64,000 nucleotides of DNA from Fidelibacterota bacterium (GTDB lineage: Bacteria; Fidelibacterota; UBA8477; JABMPR01): positions 1-64,000 of the forward strand of contig JAERTJ010000151.1 in NCBI GenBank assembly GCA_016844945.1, written 5' to 3'. The translations under genes and the position numbers were made by a program. Of this stretch, positions 34,501 through 43,604 are shown in pieces (positions within the stretch are counted from its first letter, which is position 1; each line of letters opens with the position of its first letter). The notes under the pieces were generated by a model. The model had not been told where the DNA came from. It saw only the letters and a list, made by a program, of their open reading frames with translations, and ran no database searches.

Positions 34501-37005
34501 GTTCCACCGAGCAACCTTTCTGCAAATGGCGCATTTGATGACCATATCGAATTACGCTGGCGTACACCCGGTAACCCAGGTCCACCGCTGCAGGATTGTG
34601 CCGATGAATTAATTCCTGATTTACCATTTGTTTCTAACGGAACAAATGTCGGCATGGGTGATGACTTTGATGTATCGGGATCAGACAACGAAGATTACGC
34701 CTATCAGCTCTATATGCCTGAAGCTGGAACGATCGATATTGACCTATGTGGTCCCAATGTTGACTATGACTGTAAAGTAGAAATCTTCAATGGCGATTGT
34801 ATCACAACCACAGGATACTATGATGATGATGGTCCAGAGGACTGTCCTGACAATCCTGATTTAATAAACCCCTCCTTGATAGAAGGTGCCTTCCTGGAAG
34901 AGGGATTGTATTTCGTAGTTGTCGATGGTTTCAGTGCAAGCCAGGGTAACTTCGATATAACAATCACCCCATCTGAAACTGTGAATCGCTTTGTACCTGA
35001 ATCTCATCGTGAATCACTCAAAAAGCTGGTCGCTCTGGGAACGATGACACAGGAAGAAGCTCAAGCACTGTTGGATACAGAAGAGGAAGTAACTGAATTT
35101 ACGCCTCATTTTGTAGATACAGTTTATGAGCAGAACAATACACGTGAGATTGAAGAAGTTGCACACTATACAATCTATCGTGATGGAAGTGTCGTTGGTA
35201 CAACCACTGAGACCACCTATGATGATCCAGTTCCTGAAGACATCAATTACTTCTATCAGGTCACCGCAACCTATGATAACTCAGCAGAGTCCGCTCCTTC
35301 CAATACAGTTGAAGCTCGTGCGAATATGGCTCCAGGTCCTATTGCCAACTTCGGTTTCGAGATGAATGGTCTTTACAATGTCACATTTAACTGGATTGAT
35401 CCTCCTGTAAATATGGATTGGTCACCCTGTATTGACATCATGGGCATCATGGTCAAACGCAATGGCCAACAAATTGCCTTTGTTGATGAGATGGAACAGA
35501 CCTTCACTGATAATAATATTCCAGAGGGTGCAAACATTTATGAGTTTATTCCCTTTGATGAAGTACCAAACTATGGTGAAGCTGTTGAAGTTAGAGTGTA
35601 TGGCGGTCAGCCACCCGTTGCCTGGGATTTCGAAGATGGAATGATTCCCCTGCTCTGGACACAAAGCAACCCCATTGTCGAGTGGATGGTTGGAACTGCT
35701 GAAGAAATGTCAAGTGGCGCCTGGACTGTCCCAGATAATGGCAGCTTAATCTGCGCTATTAACGATGATGCTGCACCCACCACAGCTGATGGAAATAATG
35801 CCCTGATCACACAGGCTCTGGATTTCAGTTTCTCAGAAAATGTTGAGCTGCAATTCAATAGTTTCTTTAACCGTGATTATAGTACAACTGCTACCGTTGA
35901 ATATCGTATCGGTATGAACGGTGAATGGCAAGTTGCTGAAGCTATGACCATCAGTGAAGAATGGGTACCCATTGCTATTGACCTATCCTTCCTCCATGGA
36001 CAGAGTGAAGTCTACCTGGCTTTCCATCATGATGATGGTGGTGCCTGGGCATACGGCTGGGCAATTGATGATGTCATGCTTGAAGGTTTCCAGGTTATGA
36101 TGATGGGTGATATGGATGGTGATGGATTCCTGAACATCCTTGATATCACGCGTCTGATCGAGATTCTCATCGAAACTGGTGATTTACCATCAGCACAAGA
36201 GGTGGATGTCATGGATGTCAACGGTGACGGGTCTTACAACGTACTAGATGTCGTACTTCTGATTGAATACGTGATGGACCAGGGAACCCTGGCTAAAGAC
36301 AATCCCATCGTTGAAAATGTTGGAGTGACTATTCCGCCGGTCACTTTGAACAGCACACGGGAATGGCAGAGTATCCCGGTAACCGTTGACTACCTCGGTA
36401 TGATCTCTGGTTTCCAGGCAGATCTCGTTTTTGATCCTGCTGTCGTTGAACTTGGTGAACCTGTCCTTTCGTCTGAAAATGAATCCGTAGGTGTATTTTC
36501 CAGTCTTGATGGAAACACCATGCGTGTCCTGGGAATTGATCTGGCAGGTAGCCAAATTGATCTTTCCTCAGGTCTCCTCATGAGTGTTCCGGTACAGGTC
36601 ATTGATGAAAATGCTACAGGTCCCCTGGACTTCAGTGTAGAAGATCTGATTATTTCAGGTCCTGGCGGTGTGGAGATCATCTGTGAATGTCTGGTCAGTA
36701 TCATTGATATTGGTCTTCCAGCACCTACCGAGTTCAGTCTGGTTCAGAACTATCCCAACCCCTTCAACCCAACCACGAATATCCGTTACGATATCGCCGA
36801 GCGTACTGATGCCCGCCTAGTGATTTACAACATGCTGGGACAGGAAGTCAGAACCCTTGTGAATGAAACACAGGAAGTGGGTCGTTACGAAGTGATGTGG
36901 AATGGTCTGGACAATGCTGGACTACCCATCTCAACAGGTGTATACATCTATCACCTGCAGGCCGGGAAATATTCCAAGACCTATAAGATGGCTTACATCA
37001 AATAA
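31513..37005 (+). CDS. Giant secreted protein with ASH, FN3, PPC, dockerin-like, cohesin-like and sorting domains
   Basis: 1830 residues from the ATG at 31513, preceded by AAGGAG six bases upstream (an in-frame ATG seven codons earlier lacks this). Signal peptide 1-23. About 40-225 is beta-rich. About 233-335 is an ASH/choice-of-anchor domain (INFGVLQI). About 676-793 and 1026-1153 are two pre-peptidase C-terminal-like modules (YYVVVDGFSG, YFVVVDGFSAS) flanked by fibronectin III-like repeats and short helical linkers, a clear internal duplication. About 1531-1592 holds two dockerin-type calcium loops (DMDGDGFLNILD, DVNGDGSYNVLD). About 1600-1735 is cohesin-like. About 1738-1830 is a FlgD-like sorting domain (QNYPNPFNPTTNI). 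Likely exported to the cell surface by a type IX-like system; no enzymatic domain is evident. Confidence 0.88.
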   Translation: MKRLFSTGWVFVLVILMATGAFADRKAAPNADCDDCLKTSPDRNLNWNAETVESSSLRDEEAVYHDGSFEGEIGCGGGCGFSVRFTADTPIFLTGVRIYTQSGNATAAVVSIYTDPAGAIAGPPTAPVGPNDPSAIWESDPMDLTSGADPTQFDIAIDNLTIPAGDYYVVVWENESGTAFISNDLQLNYIDRNWGYSSVGWSTINDATGGAPDLTGNLGISTFFLPQQIEGSYMTVDPRNINFGVLQIDDGMVTQDITIGNIGLESFDVTAIDIAGVGFTTDLITPVTVLPDTFITMDITYTPTVEGPITGTFTITSDADNSTEAIINASAMVFDGFPEYLIWNPSLSVSGAAFAEDFATLGYTAVESNDLFIFGSPLDAGYSGVFVTLGIFSDNYVLQDSSAEVLALMAYADAGNPLYMEGGDTWAYDSQTTLHGYFGIDGFADGGADLTSVLGVNSLDGFGFTYNGGNSFIDHLAPIDQDGMVIHLNPADSVGCGVHYLSPSLNTIGNSFEYGGLVDSVGTRTELLEDYLELLSTPYTDIWPPSVGGVTQFTFTLDTEGPYTVEAAISDNVEMDFSILYYNVNGGAFSTASMSEEGDGIYSGNIPGQPVGSTVGYYVMAFDSEGNEGFSPEGAPEELYFFDVVSHLPPVYLTALSGLDGTVELNWAVPGTEAPPQAECADYTITSMPFNTTGTNLGMVDNFDVTFSDGEDVAYQLNVLQPTTYTISLCNGTDYDSKLEVFFEDCSTSTGYYNDDACGLQSELTDVQLETGTYYVVVDGFSGATGNYTLDIFEQTARRQPQALVANDLRYELNKLRASGFDVNPQLLSSSASRYDTRELRELTNYGIYRSETSPVLIEAGNQIDMIVTDTTFYSDHPVVNGTTYYYRVSAIYDDGEAASTQVEAIAENHEPMMPLNLSGTVNDETNTVTLDWDDNSDYDLAGYYVYRDGEIADEVTESTFNEVVVDGAYRYQVSSFDTGGMESDVSSHIQVLVGEVPPSNLSANGAFDDHIELRWRTPGNPGPPLQDCADELIPDLPFVSNGTNVGMGDDFDVSGSDNEDYAYQLYMPEAGTIDIDLCGPNVDYDCKVEIFNGDCITTTGYYDDDGPEDCPDNPDLINPSLIEGAFLEEGLYFVVVDGFSASQGNFDITITPSETVNRFVPESHRESLKKLVALGTMTQEEAQALLDTEEEVTEFTPHFVDTVYEQNNTREIEEVAHYTIYRDGSVVGTTTETTYDDPVPEDINYFYQVTATYDNSAESAPSNTVEARANMAPGPIANFGFEMNGLYNVTFNWIDPPVNMDWSPCIDIMGIMVKRNGQQIAFVDEMEQTFTDNNIPEGANIYEFIPFDEVPNYGEAVEVRVYGGQPPVAWDFEDGMIPLLWTQSNPIVEWMVGTAEEMSSGAWTVPDNGSLICAINDDAAPTTADGNNALITQALDFSFSENVELQFNSFFNRDYSTTATVEYRIGMNGEWQVAEAMTISEEWVPIAIDLSFLHGQSEVYLAFHHDDGGAWAYGWAIDDVMLEGFQVMMMGDMDGDGFLNILDITRLIEILIETGDLPSAQEVDVMDVNGDGSYNVLDVVLLIEYVMDQGTLAKDNPIVENVGVTIPPVTLNSTREWQSIPVTVDYLGMISGFQADLVFDPAVVELGEPVLSSENESVGVFSSLDGNTMRVLGIDLAGSQIDLSSGLLMSVPVQVIDENATGPLDFSVEDLIISGPGGVEIICECLVSIIDIGLPAPTEFSLVQNYPNPFNPTTNIRYDIAERTDARLVIYNMLGQEVRTLVNETQEVGRYEVMWNGLDNAGLPISTGVYIYHLQAGKYSKTYKMAYIK

Positions 37006-37034
37006 GTCTCTTTCATATTGCCGGGTAACCGGTT

Positions 37035-37068
37035 TAAAAAAGGCGAGGTTCTCCTCGCCTTTTTTTTG
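37035..37068 (+). terminator. Intrinsic terminator
   Basis: Perfect 9-bp stem AAGGCGAGG (37040-37048) / CCTCGCCTT (37053-37061), TTCT loop, followed by a run of T. It is preceded by a run of A, so it may also work leftward. It ends the 31513-37005 gene. Confidence 0.93.
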
Positions 37069-37373
37069 TACCTGCTCAGATAAATTAAGAGTATTAAAAT
37101 TTGACTGATTCGGTCGATATTAATCCTGAAGCAAAAGTTATGTTATAATCAGATGAATCGGACAAAAGGGTAAAAATGGAATGTCCTTGTTTATTATGAC
37201 GAAAATACCTACTCTTGGAACCTGATCAATTGCTGTACAACGAACGGATGAACATAACGATAAAAATAATGAAATGTGAGTTCAGATTGATTCTCACTAA
37301 TGATGGATGATCAATTCGCTGGTTGAACTATAAGTTAGCGGAATAGTCCTAAACTACTTGAATGGAGTTTTAA
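37069..37373. other. Non-coding gap before the TonB receptor gene
   Basis: 305 bases, A+T-rich. A TATAAT stands at 37144-37149 but has no convincing -35 partner. I see no cobalamin box (GCCACTG), no thiamine or FMN element and no open reading frame worth calling. GGAG precedes the receptor ATG by about nine bases. Confidence 0.5.
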
Positions 37374-39587
37374 ATGCCTGGGATATCCTGTCATCAGAAT
37401 ATTGTCACTCTTAAACACGTTCGATCTAGGTGCTTTCTCGCAGTTTTCGTTCTATATATCGGACTATTTGATCCTTTGTCAGCATTTTCACAATCCGATA
37501 ACCCAACTGATGTTGAGACACTTCATGATATGTCAATTGAAGAGTTAATGAATATCGAGATTGTGACTGCAGGAAAAACAGCACAAAAATTAGCAGATGT
37601 TCCTGCTAGTGTTATCATTGTAACCAGAGATGAAATTCAAAAACAAGGGTATCACACTCTGGAAGAAGTGATTACTAATATCCCCGGGTTCTATGGCATC
37701 AATGACTATGGTGAAGGAGGGATGATGTTTGGGATCAGAGGATTTTGGTCCGGAGTACCCAACGATAAAATCATCATCCTGATTAATAACGTTCCCCAAA
37801 CCAAAAATGTATTCACAAGTCACCCGCTTTCTGAAATTCCCGTCCCGGTAGAAGCCATCGAAAGAGTTGAAGTGGTAAGAGGACCCATGTCTATTATCTA
37901 TGGAAGTGGGGCATTTTACGGTGCTGTTAATATTATAACTGAGGCGATCGATCCAAAAGAGAATCCTCATTTGGTATCCTTTTCGTCTGGTTCCGCACAA
38001 ACCAATAAGGTCTTTCTCAGAATTTCGGAAACAGGTGAAAATTTTGAGCTTTCGGCAAATGTTTCGGTTTATCAAACCGACGGGATTGATCAACCTGCTT
38101 CTGCTTTGATGTCTGATCCATCTGAATTGACTAAATTCGATATCTCCCCATCATATACAACGGCTGGGAGTATGAAAAAGGATCACAAGTACTTTGATCT
38201 TTCTGCTAGACTTAATGATTTTGATATTCATCTCGTTCTAGTCGAAATTGATGAAGGCGGACAATTTAGTTTTCCTGCATATGGTGATGGACATGAAGAG
38301 ATGTATTCAGATTTCAATCTCTCAATTGGCTACAGGAAAATGATAAATGAATCGTTATCACTGAACAACAAATTGACTTATTACAAGGATAGGGTTTGGT
38401 TCAATTATCACTTCTTTAATGACGATTTCTACGGAATACAGCAGCTTGAGAGTAAAGCCGTGGAATTTACCACCGATGCTTTCTATTCACCTTCGTCCTC
38501 ATTAAAAGTCCAAACAGGATTCTTTCTTAAGTCTATTTATGATGTATACAATATGTACGATGTCCCCTCCTTTGGTGACCCATACTTTGATAATAACTAT
38601 ATAAAACTTGGTGATGATGCCATAAAATCTACTGCAGTATACACTCAATTTGACTATGTCGGATTCAAGAACATCCATCTTCTTGCAGGTTTTCGACTGG
38701 AAAAGTCCTTTAAGTATACTATTACGGGGGGGTACAGTTATGATACAGATCTTTTTGATAGGATTAATAGAGAAGTGGATCGTGCTAATATTGAGTTTTT
38801 ACCACGTCTATCTCTTATCTACAAGCTGAATGATCGAAATGTTTTAAAACTGCTCTATGGTAAAGCCAATAAGCAACCCTCCTTTTTTCAGGACCATATT
38901 CAGACCCAGGCCTCAAACAATCCGCTATTACCAGAGAATATTGAAACACTTGAATTTAACTATCAAGCCACTGCTAAATCAGCCTATTCATTCAATTTGA
39001 ACTTATTTCATAACACTCTCGATAATATGATCACCCGCGTTATAGTGCTTGATGAGGGTGGAAATTATGAGTCTTCGGAAAATAAAAATGCAGGAAGGCT
39101 CGTTACCAATGGCATGGAAATTACTTTCAATTATAGCCCCTCAAGCAAATTCTCTACTGAGTTAAGTACTACCATACAAGCGACCACTGACCAGTTAGAA
39201 AGCCACAAAAATATCGAGCTAGCATATTCACCCAAGCTGCTGGCATACCTGAAAGTCCACTATGATTTAACCAAACAAATCTCTCTTGCGCTGAATGCTA
39301 ATTATGTTGATGAAATGGAAACGTATTGGGACGATTCTCCTGATGAAGCCTCAGCTACCTATGTACCTCTTGGACGAATCGGAAAATCTGTCGATGGGTA
39401 TTTCCTCACTGGTCTTAATCTACGTATTCATGATTTGATCATTCCTGGTGGGTTTGGCCAATTGAGAATATCAAACTTACTGGATGGGGAAGTTAGATAT
39501 CCCGCATTCACCAACAATGCGTGGGCAGACAGGGGGACACTTGGGCATGGAAGAACACTCTATCTTACAGTTGGTAAGCACTTCTGA
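37374..39587 (+). CDS. TonB-dependent outer-membrane receptor
   Basis: 737 residues. Signal peptide about 15-39 (LAVFVLYIGLFDPLSAFS). A short linker with MSIEELMNIEIVTAGK (near 52-67) is followed by the plug domain: VPASVIIVTRDEIQKQGY, LEEVITNIPGFYG and the plug end VEAIERVEVVRGPMSIIYGSGAFYGAVNIIT (near 160-190, cited in parts). The remainder is a 22-strand-type barrel ending in an aromatic last strand, GRTLYLTVGKHF. It sits directly before a YfiR-family gene and a CHASE8 hybrid kinase; this neighbourhood suggests the receptor senses or admits a ligand reported to the kinase. Ligand unknown. Stop and the next gene are about 24 bases apart. Confidence 0.92.
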   Translation: MPGISCHQNIVTLKHVRSRCFLAVFVLYIGLFDPLSAFSQSDNPTDVETLHDMSIEELMNIEIVTAGKTAQKLADVPASVIIVTRDEIQKQGYHTLEEVITNIPGFYGINDYGEGGMMFGIRGFWSGVPNDKIIILINNVPQTKNVFTSHPLSEIPVPVEAIERVEVVRGPMSIIYGSGAFYGAVNIITEAIDPKENPHLVSFSSGSAQTNKVFLRISETGENFELSANVSVYQTDGIDQPASALMSDPSELTKFDISPSYTTAGSMKKDHKYFDLSARLNDFDIHLVLVEIDEGGQFSFPAYGDGHEEMYSDFNLSIGYRKMINESLSLNNKLTYYKDRVWFNYHFFNDDFYGIQQLESKAVEFTTDAFYSPSSSLKVQTGFFLKSIYDVYNMYDVPSFGDPYFDNNYIKLGDDAIKSTAVYTQFDYVGFKNIHLLAGFRLEKSFKYTITGGYSYDTDLFDRINREVDRANIEFLPRLSLIYKLNDRNVLKLLYGKANKQPSFFQDHIQTQASNNPLLPENIETLEFNYQATAKSAYSFNLNLFHNTLDNMITRVIVLDEGGNYESSENKNAGRLVTNGMEITFNYSPSSKFSTELSTTIQATTDQLESHKNIELAYSPKLLAYLKVHYDLTKQISLALNANYVDEMETYWDDSPDEASATYVPLGRIGKSVDGYFLTGLNLRIHDLIIPGGFGQLRISNLLDGEVRYPAFTNNAWADRGTLGHGRTLYLTVGKHF

Positions 39588-39610
39588 TTTATGAATAAGT
39601 GGATTTGACA

Positions 39611-40204
39611 ATGCTTGATGCATCTTTAAATAAAACAGGATTTAAACTTTCTGTCTCGATGAATCGCTTATCAATTCACCTGGCCTGGCTAATTCTTTTC
39701 ACCCCAATGTTGTCACAAGCGCAATTGACAGAATATGATGTTAAAGCAGCGCTGCTCGGCCGTATGATCCAATATGTTGAGTGGCCAGCACCTGATTCCG
39801 CGAATTTTGAACCTGAGACCCTGATAATTTCTGTTCTTGGCAAAAATCCATTCGAAAACTCTCTACATGCAATTTCCCCTACTAACAACAAACGTTTTAT
39901 AGCTTATGATTTTACTATACGGTACATAACTGAGTTGGATGAAATTCCTGGCAGTCATATCCTCTTTATAACTGGCACTGAAGCAGAACGTTTACCCGAG
40001 ATATTGAAATATGTAGAATACAAACCCATTCTCACTGTTGGTGATACAGAGAATTTCGCCTTACAGGGGGTTCACATTAATTTCTACCTCTCAGAAAATA
40101 AAACACGTTTTGAATTGAATGAAGCATCTGCTCATGCAACTGGGTTTGTTATTGACTTCCGTCTCCGAAGTGTAGCAAAAATAGTTAGTACATGGGGAAT
40201 GTAG
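39611..40204 (+). CDS. yfiR: YfiR-family periplasmic protein (DUF4154)
   Basis: 197 residues from the ATG at 39611; a GTG at 39599 and an ATG at 39659 are other possible starts, and all keep the signal peptide (LAWLILFTPMLSQA). The mature domain follows the YfiR pattern: YDVKAALLGRMIQYVEWP, LIISVLGKNPFENSL, GSHILFITGTEAERLPEIL, PILTVGDTENFALQGVHINF and RFELNEASAHATGFVID. In Pseudomonas, YfiR binds the periplasmic part of the CHASE8 diguanylate cyclase YfiN and represses it. Here the next gene also has a CHASE8-like sensor but is a hybrid histidine kinase. It overlaps that gene by 13 bases, implying translational coupling. Confidence 0.85.
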   Translation: MLDASLNKTGFKLSVSMNRLSIHLAWLILFTPMLSQAQLTEYDVKAALLGRMIQYVEWPAPDSANFEPETLIISVLGKNPFENSLHAISPTNNKRFIAYDFTIRYITELDEIPGSHILFITGTEAERLPEILKYVEYKPILTVGDTENFALQGVHINFYLSENKTRFELNEASAHATGFVIDFRLRSVAKIVSTWGM

Positions 40205-42780
40205 TTTTGATTCGCTTCAAAAATCTCTCACTCAAATTCAAACTCATATTGATCATTATGATCGTGACAGGGATCTCCCTGTTTGCTGGTTTTGCTCTAA
40301 ATGAGGTATTCGAAAACCAACGCTTTAAGGAAGGTCTAATTGACCAGGCTTTTATGAATGCACGCCTTGTAAGTGAATACTGTGTAACGCCCCTTGATTT
40401 TGGCTATCAAGAGGAGGCTCAGACAATCTTATCAAAATTGGCTAGCATCCCAGATGTACAAAATGGATTCCTGTTTAATAATAATGGAGGGGTCTTCGCA
40501 TCATATCACAGAGATATGCCTGTCCATGTCAGAACTTTTCCAACTGATACGACCCACCATTTTTTTGATGATGAAGGTCTACATATTTTTTCACCCATTA
40601 CCTTTAATGGAGCATTGAAAGGCAGCATCTACCTCAGAGTATCGACCTCAACACTATCAGAACGGCAGAAAAATCGTCTATTTTCTGTGTTCGTTATTGG
40701 AGTTGGAATGCTGATTATTTCCTATTTTTTGGGTCAACGAATGCAAAAAGTTGTCTCACATCCTATCTTAACATTAGCAGAGCTCACACGTAAAATTTCT
40801 GAAAGTGGTGATTATTCAATCCAGATCAATAAATCTGGAAAGGATGAGATTAGCGTTTTGTACGCAGGGTTCAGCAACATGCTAGAGCAAATTCACCTCC
40901 GTGAAAATGAACGAGATATAGCAGAGGAGGAAAAGACACGTCTAAATGCTATCCTGGAGAATACCAGTGATCTTGTTAGTATGGCTGATCCTGCTGGAAA
41001 TCTGACCTATATGAATCCTGCTGGCTTAAAAATTCTTGGATGGACTGAATTAGACAGTTTGTCAAATCTTAAAATTCCGGATGTACATCCAGGCTGGGCA
41101 AATGATGTCATTACTGAAGAGGGAATTCCAGCAGCTATCACCGAGGGTGTCTGGCAGGGGGAAACAGCATTACTTGATAAAGATGGGAACGAAGTTCCAT
41201 TGTTACAGGTCCTCATGTCACATAAATCAGGCGTTGGTGAATTGCTTTACATGTCAACCATTATGCGTGATATCACAGATCGTAAACTTGCTGAGGAACA
41301 GGCAGAAAAAAGTGCAGCACTTTTGAAGGCAATTTTCGATGCAATCCCAGATGGTATTATCGCAACCTCACGCGAACACGAAATTCTTTCCGTTAATGCA
41401 GGGTTTCTCAGAAAATTCAACTTTGATGAAGAACAAGTACTTGGGCAAAATACTGCAGATCTGGTTGAGGATCGAAAAGAGTATGCCCAGATTCAAGAAG
41501 AGCGAAATGACCTGCCAATAGAAGAACAGTTAAAACCGCATATCATTCATTATAAAACCTCGGATGGAAACGTTTTCCCAGGTGAGACTTTAAGCGTTCC
41601 TATATATACCCAGGCTCATGAGAACACTGGACATATCAAATTGATTCGTGATATCAGTGATCGTGTCCATTTTGAGGCCAGTCTACGTCAAAGTCAAAAA
41701 CTCGAATCCATTGGAACCATGGTAGGTGGCATCTCGCACGAGTTAAACAATATTTTGCAAAGTATGTTTTTATATGGTGGTCTACTCCAGGATGACTTAC
41801 CTGAAAATGAGGAAATGCAGGAACTATTACAACATATGCTCGATGATGGTGAAAGAGCCCGAGACATTGTCCAACAAATTCTCACCTTCAGTAGGGAGGG
41901 TGTATCCGCACTGGTTCCTCAGCATATCCATGGGATCATTGATGAAGCACTGTCATTTCTTGCGACTTCACTGCCACCAAACATTCGAATGATAAAACAG
42001 ATCGACAGTGACTGTGATAGAGTTCTCTGTGACAAAACCCAGATTCACCAAATTATTATTAACCTGTGTAACAATGCGCGTGACGCCATGCAGCAAAAAG
42101 GTGGAGTACTAGATGTTCGACTTCAGCAAAAACCTGATAGTGGCATCATTGAGCTCGTCGTTCGCGATTCTGGGCAGGGAATGAAACAAGAACTCCAAGA
42201 AAGAATTTTCGATCCCTTTTTCACAACCAAGGAAATTGGTGAAGGAACTGGACTAGGACTTTCTGTTATTCATGGTATTGTGGAGCTAATGGAGGGTGAG
42301 ATTTCGGTTGAAAGTGAACCCGGCAAAGGATCTACCTTTAATTTACGTTTTCCTGCCGCTCAGGAGCTACCCGAAGCCATGGGTAACCCAGATCCCAAGA
42401 TCACTTTTGATGCAAATAAGCACATACTTATAGTCGATGATGAAGAGAGTATCAGAATGGGTGCTCACACCAATTTTGAGAGACAGGGATTCAAGGTCAC
42501 CAGTGCTCAACATGGTGTTGACGCTTTAGGATTGTTCATGAGAGATCCTGATGCTTTTGATCTCGTGATGACTGATCTATCCATGCCTGAGATGTCAGGT
42601 GTAGACCTTGCTCGAGCTATCAGAGATACAGGGTCTATCATTCCCATAGTTCTATCAACAGGACAACTCGGCATTGACTCTGAGAACGAGTACCGTGATG
42701 TTGGAGTAACGGCATTCATTCAAAAGCCCTGGACAAACCAGGATCTGAATAACATCGTCAAAGGATTACTGTCTACTTGA
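40192..42780 (+). CDS. Hybrid sensor histidine kinase: CHASE8-HAMP-PAS-PAS-HisKA-HATPase-REC
   Basis: 862 residues. First membrane helix about 14-33. The periplasmic CHASE8-like domain spans about 36-155 (NARLVSEYCVTPLDFGYQ, ASIPDVQNGFLFN). The second helix is about 163-182, then HAMP to about 235. PAS 1 is about 255-370 and PAS 2 about 380-495. The phosphoacceptor is H516 in GGISHELNNILQS. The ATPase domain has NLCNNARDAM, DSGQGM and GTGLGLSVIHG. The receiver domain (about 745-862) has acidic pocket VDDEES, phosphoacceptor D795 (MTDLSMPE) and lysine in FIQKPW. It probably reads ligand state through YfiR and the TonB receptor encoded upstream. No further phosphotransfer partner is visible. 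Confidence 0.92.
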   Translation: MGNVVLIRFKNLSLKFKLILIIMIVTGISLFAGFALNEVFENQRFKEGLIDQAFMNARLVSEYCVTPLDFGYQEEAQTILSKLASIPDVQNGFLFNNNGGVFASYHRDMPVHVRTFPTDTTHHFFDDEGLHIFSPITFNGALKGSIYLRVSTSTLSERQKNRLFSVFVIGVGMLIISYFLGQRMQKVVSHPILTLAELTRKISESGDYSIQINKSGKDEISVLYAGFSNMLEQIHLRENERDIAEEEKTRLNAILENTSDLVSMADPAGNLTYMNPAGLKILGWTELDSLSNLKIPDVHPGWANDVITEEGIPAAITEGVWQGETALLDKDGNEVPLLQVLMSHKSGVGELLYMSTIMRDITDRKLAEEQAEKSAALLKAIFDAIPDGIIATSREHEILSVNAGFLRKFNFDEEQVLGQNTADLVEDRKEYAQIQEERNDLPIEEQLKPHIIHYKTSDGNVFPGETLSVPIYTQAHENTGHIKLIRDISDRVHFEASLRQSQKLESIGTMVGGISHELNNILQSMFLYGGLLQDDLPENEEMQELLQHMLDDGERARDIVQQILTFSREGVSALVPQHIHGIIDEALSFLATSLPPNIRMIKQIDSDCDRVLCDKTQIHQIIINLCNNARDAMQQKGGVLDVRLQQKPDSGIIELVVRDSGQGMKQELQERIFDPFFTTKEIGEGTGLGLSVIHGIVELMEGEISVESEPGKGSTFNLRFPAAQELPEAMGNPDPKITFDANKHILIVDDEESIRMGAHTNFERQGFKVTSAQHGVDALGLFMRDPDAFDLVMTDLSMPEMSGVDLARAIRDTGSIIPIVLSTGQLGIDSENEYRDVGVTAFIQKPWTNQDLNNIVKGLLST

Positions 42781-42994
42781 TCGAAGACTGAGTACTCTAG
42801 CCAAAGTCGATTAAAATACCTGTTGTCCTGGCTACTAACTCCCACACAAAGTACTAACTTTATCATGAATTTTGGGAATCGATGAAATCGGTTTTCTCAA
42901 TAGCACAACTACCACCTGAATTAGAAGATAATTACCAACAGTGGAAGCAGTGAGGGACCTACTTATGTACTATAACACGTATGCTTATACGTTC

Positions 42995-43462
42995 TTTGAA
43001 AAACCTAACCTATTGGACGATCCAGCTTTAGCCTGAATTGGTCATGAAGTATTCAGGATTAACTCGATTACAAGATCATTTTCAAAGATAGCCTTTCTGG
43101 TGATGATCGCTATACGACCATTCTTACGGACAAAACTTTGTTTAAAATTGTTATCCGAAATCTACCAGGAATGCAATTTAGTTTCCCCCGTGGGGAAAGA
43201 GATTTTGTCAGTATTTCAGAACACAAGTCACCGTGATCATTATCAAAGGGAGACAATGGTATCGGAATACTCGAAAAGTCTGGTCTCTCTTCAACGTTGA
43301 TAGTAAAATCAGCCAGTTAGGTACAGAGGAAGGGTCGTCTTCCGGGTTGGGCTTGCTCATAGTGAAGGAAAATACTGAACAGTTAAATGGTAAGATCTGT
43401 TAAGAATGTGTCGAGGAGGATGGCACAACATTCTATTTAGACTTTCCAAAGCAAACTTCTTA
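42995..43462 (+). pseudogene. Decayed histidine kinase remnant
   Basis: No intact frame exists, but translation in shifting frames recovers the kinase core in order: SLKNLTYWTIQL then a stop (like the LLxNLLxWS helix), TDKTLFKIVIRNL with a broken N box, GDNGIGILEK (G1 box), LFNVDSKISQLGTEEGSSSGLGLLIVKE (G2 box, near 43300-43380, quoted in pieces), and EDGTTFYLDFPK. A TAA interrupts the last part, and at least two frameshifts separate the boxes. The source gene was a PAS/two-component kinase of a different subfamily from the intact neighbour. The flanking part of the 884-bp gap (42781-42994 and 43463-43600) shows nothing I can name. Confidence 0.72.
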
Positions 43463-43604
43463 GGCACTTTCGCTCTGATCATTAGAGACTATTGCCGCGG
43501 TCTAATGTAATTATAATTTTGCACAACACTCTTTGAGTATCTTTCCAATCCAGATGTTTAATCTATAATGCACATAGACAATCATATAAAGCTTAAAAAA
43601 GTTC

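Noticed and set aside
37069-37373. Cobalamin or other riboswitch before the TonB receptor
   Set aside because: No B12 box or other conserved riboswitch core could be seen.
43100-43300. Short plus-strand reading frame of 66 codons in the gap after the hybrid kinase
   Set aside because: It reads across a decayed kinase domain in a frame that does not give the kinase motifs; treated as part of the pseudogene.
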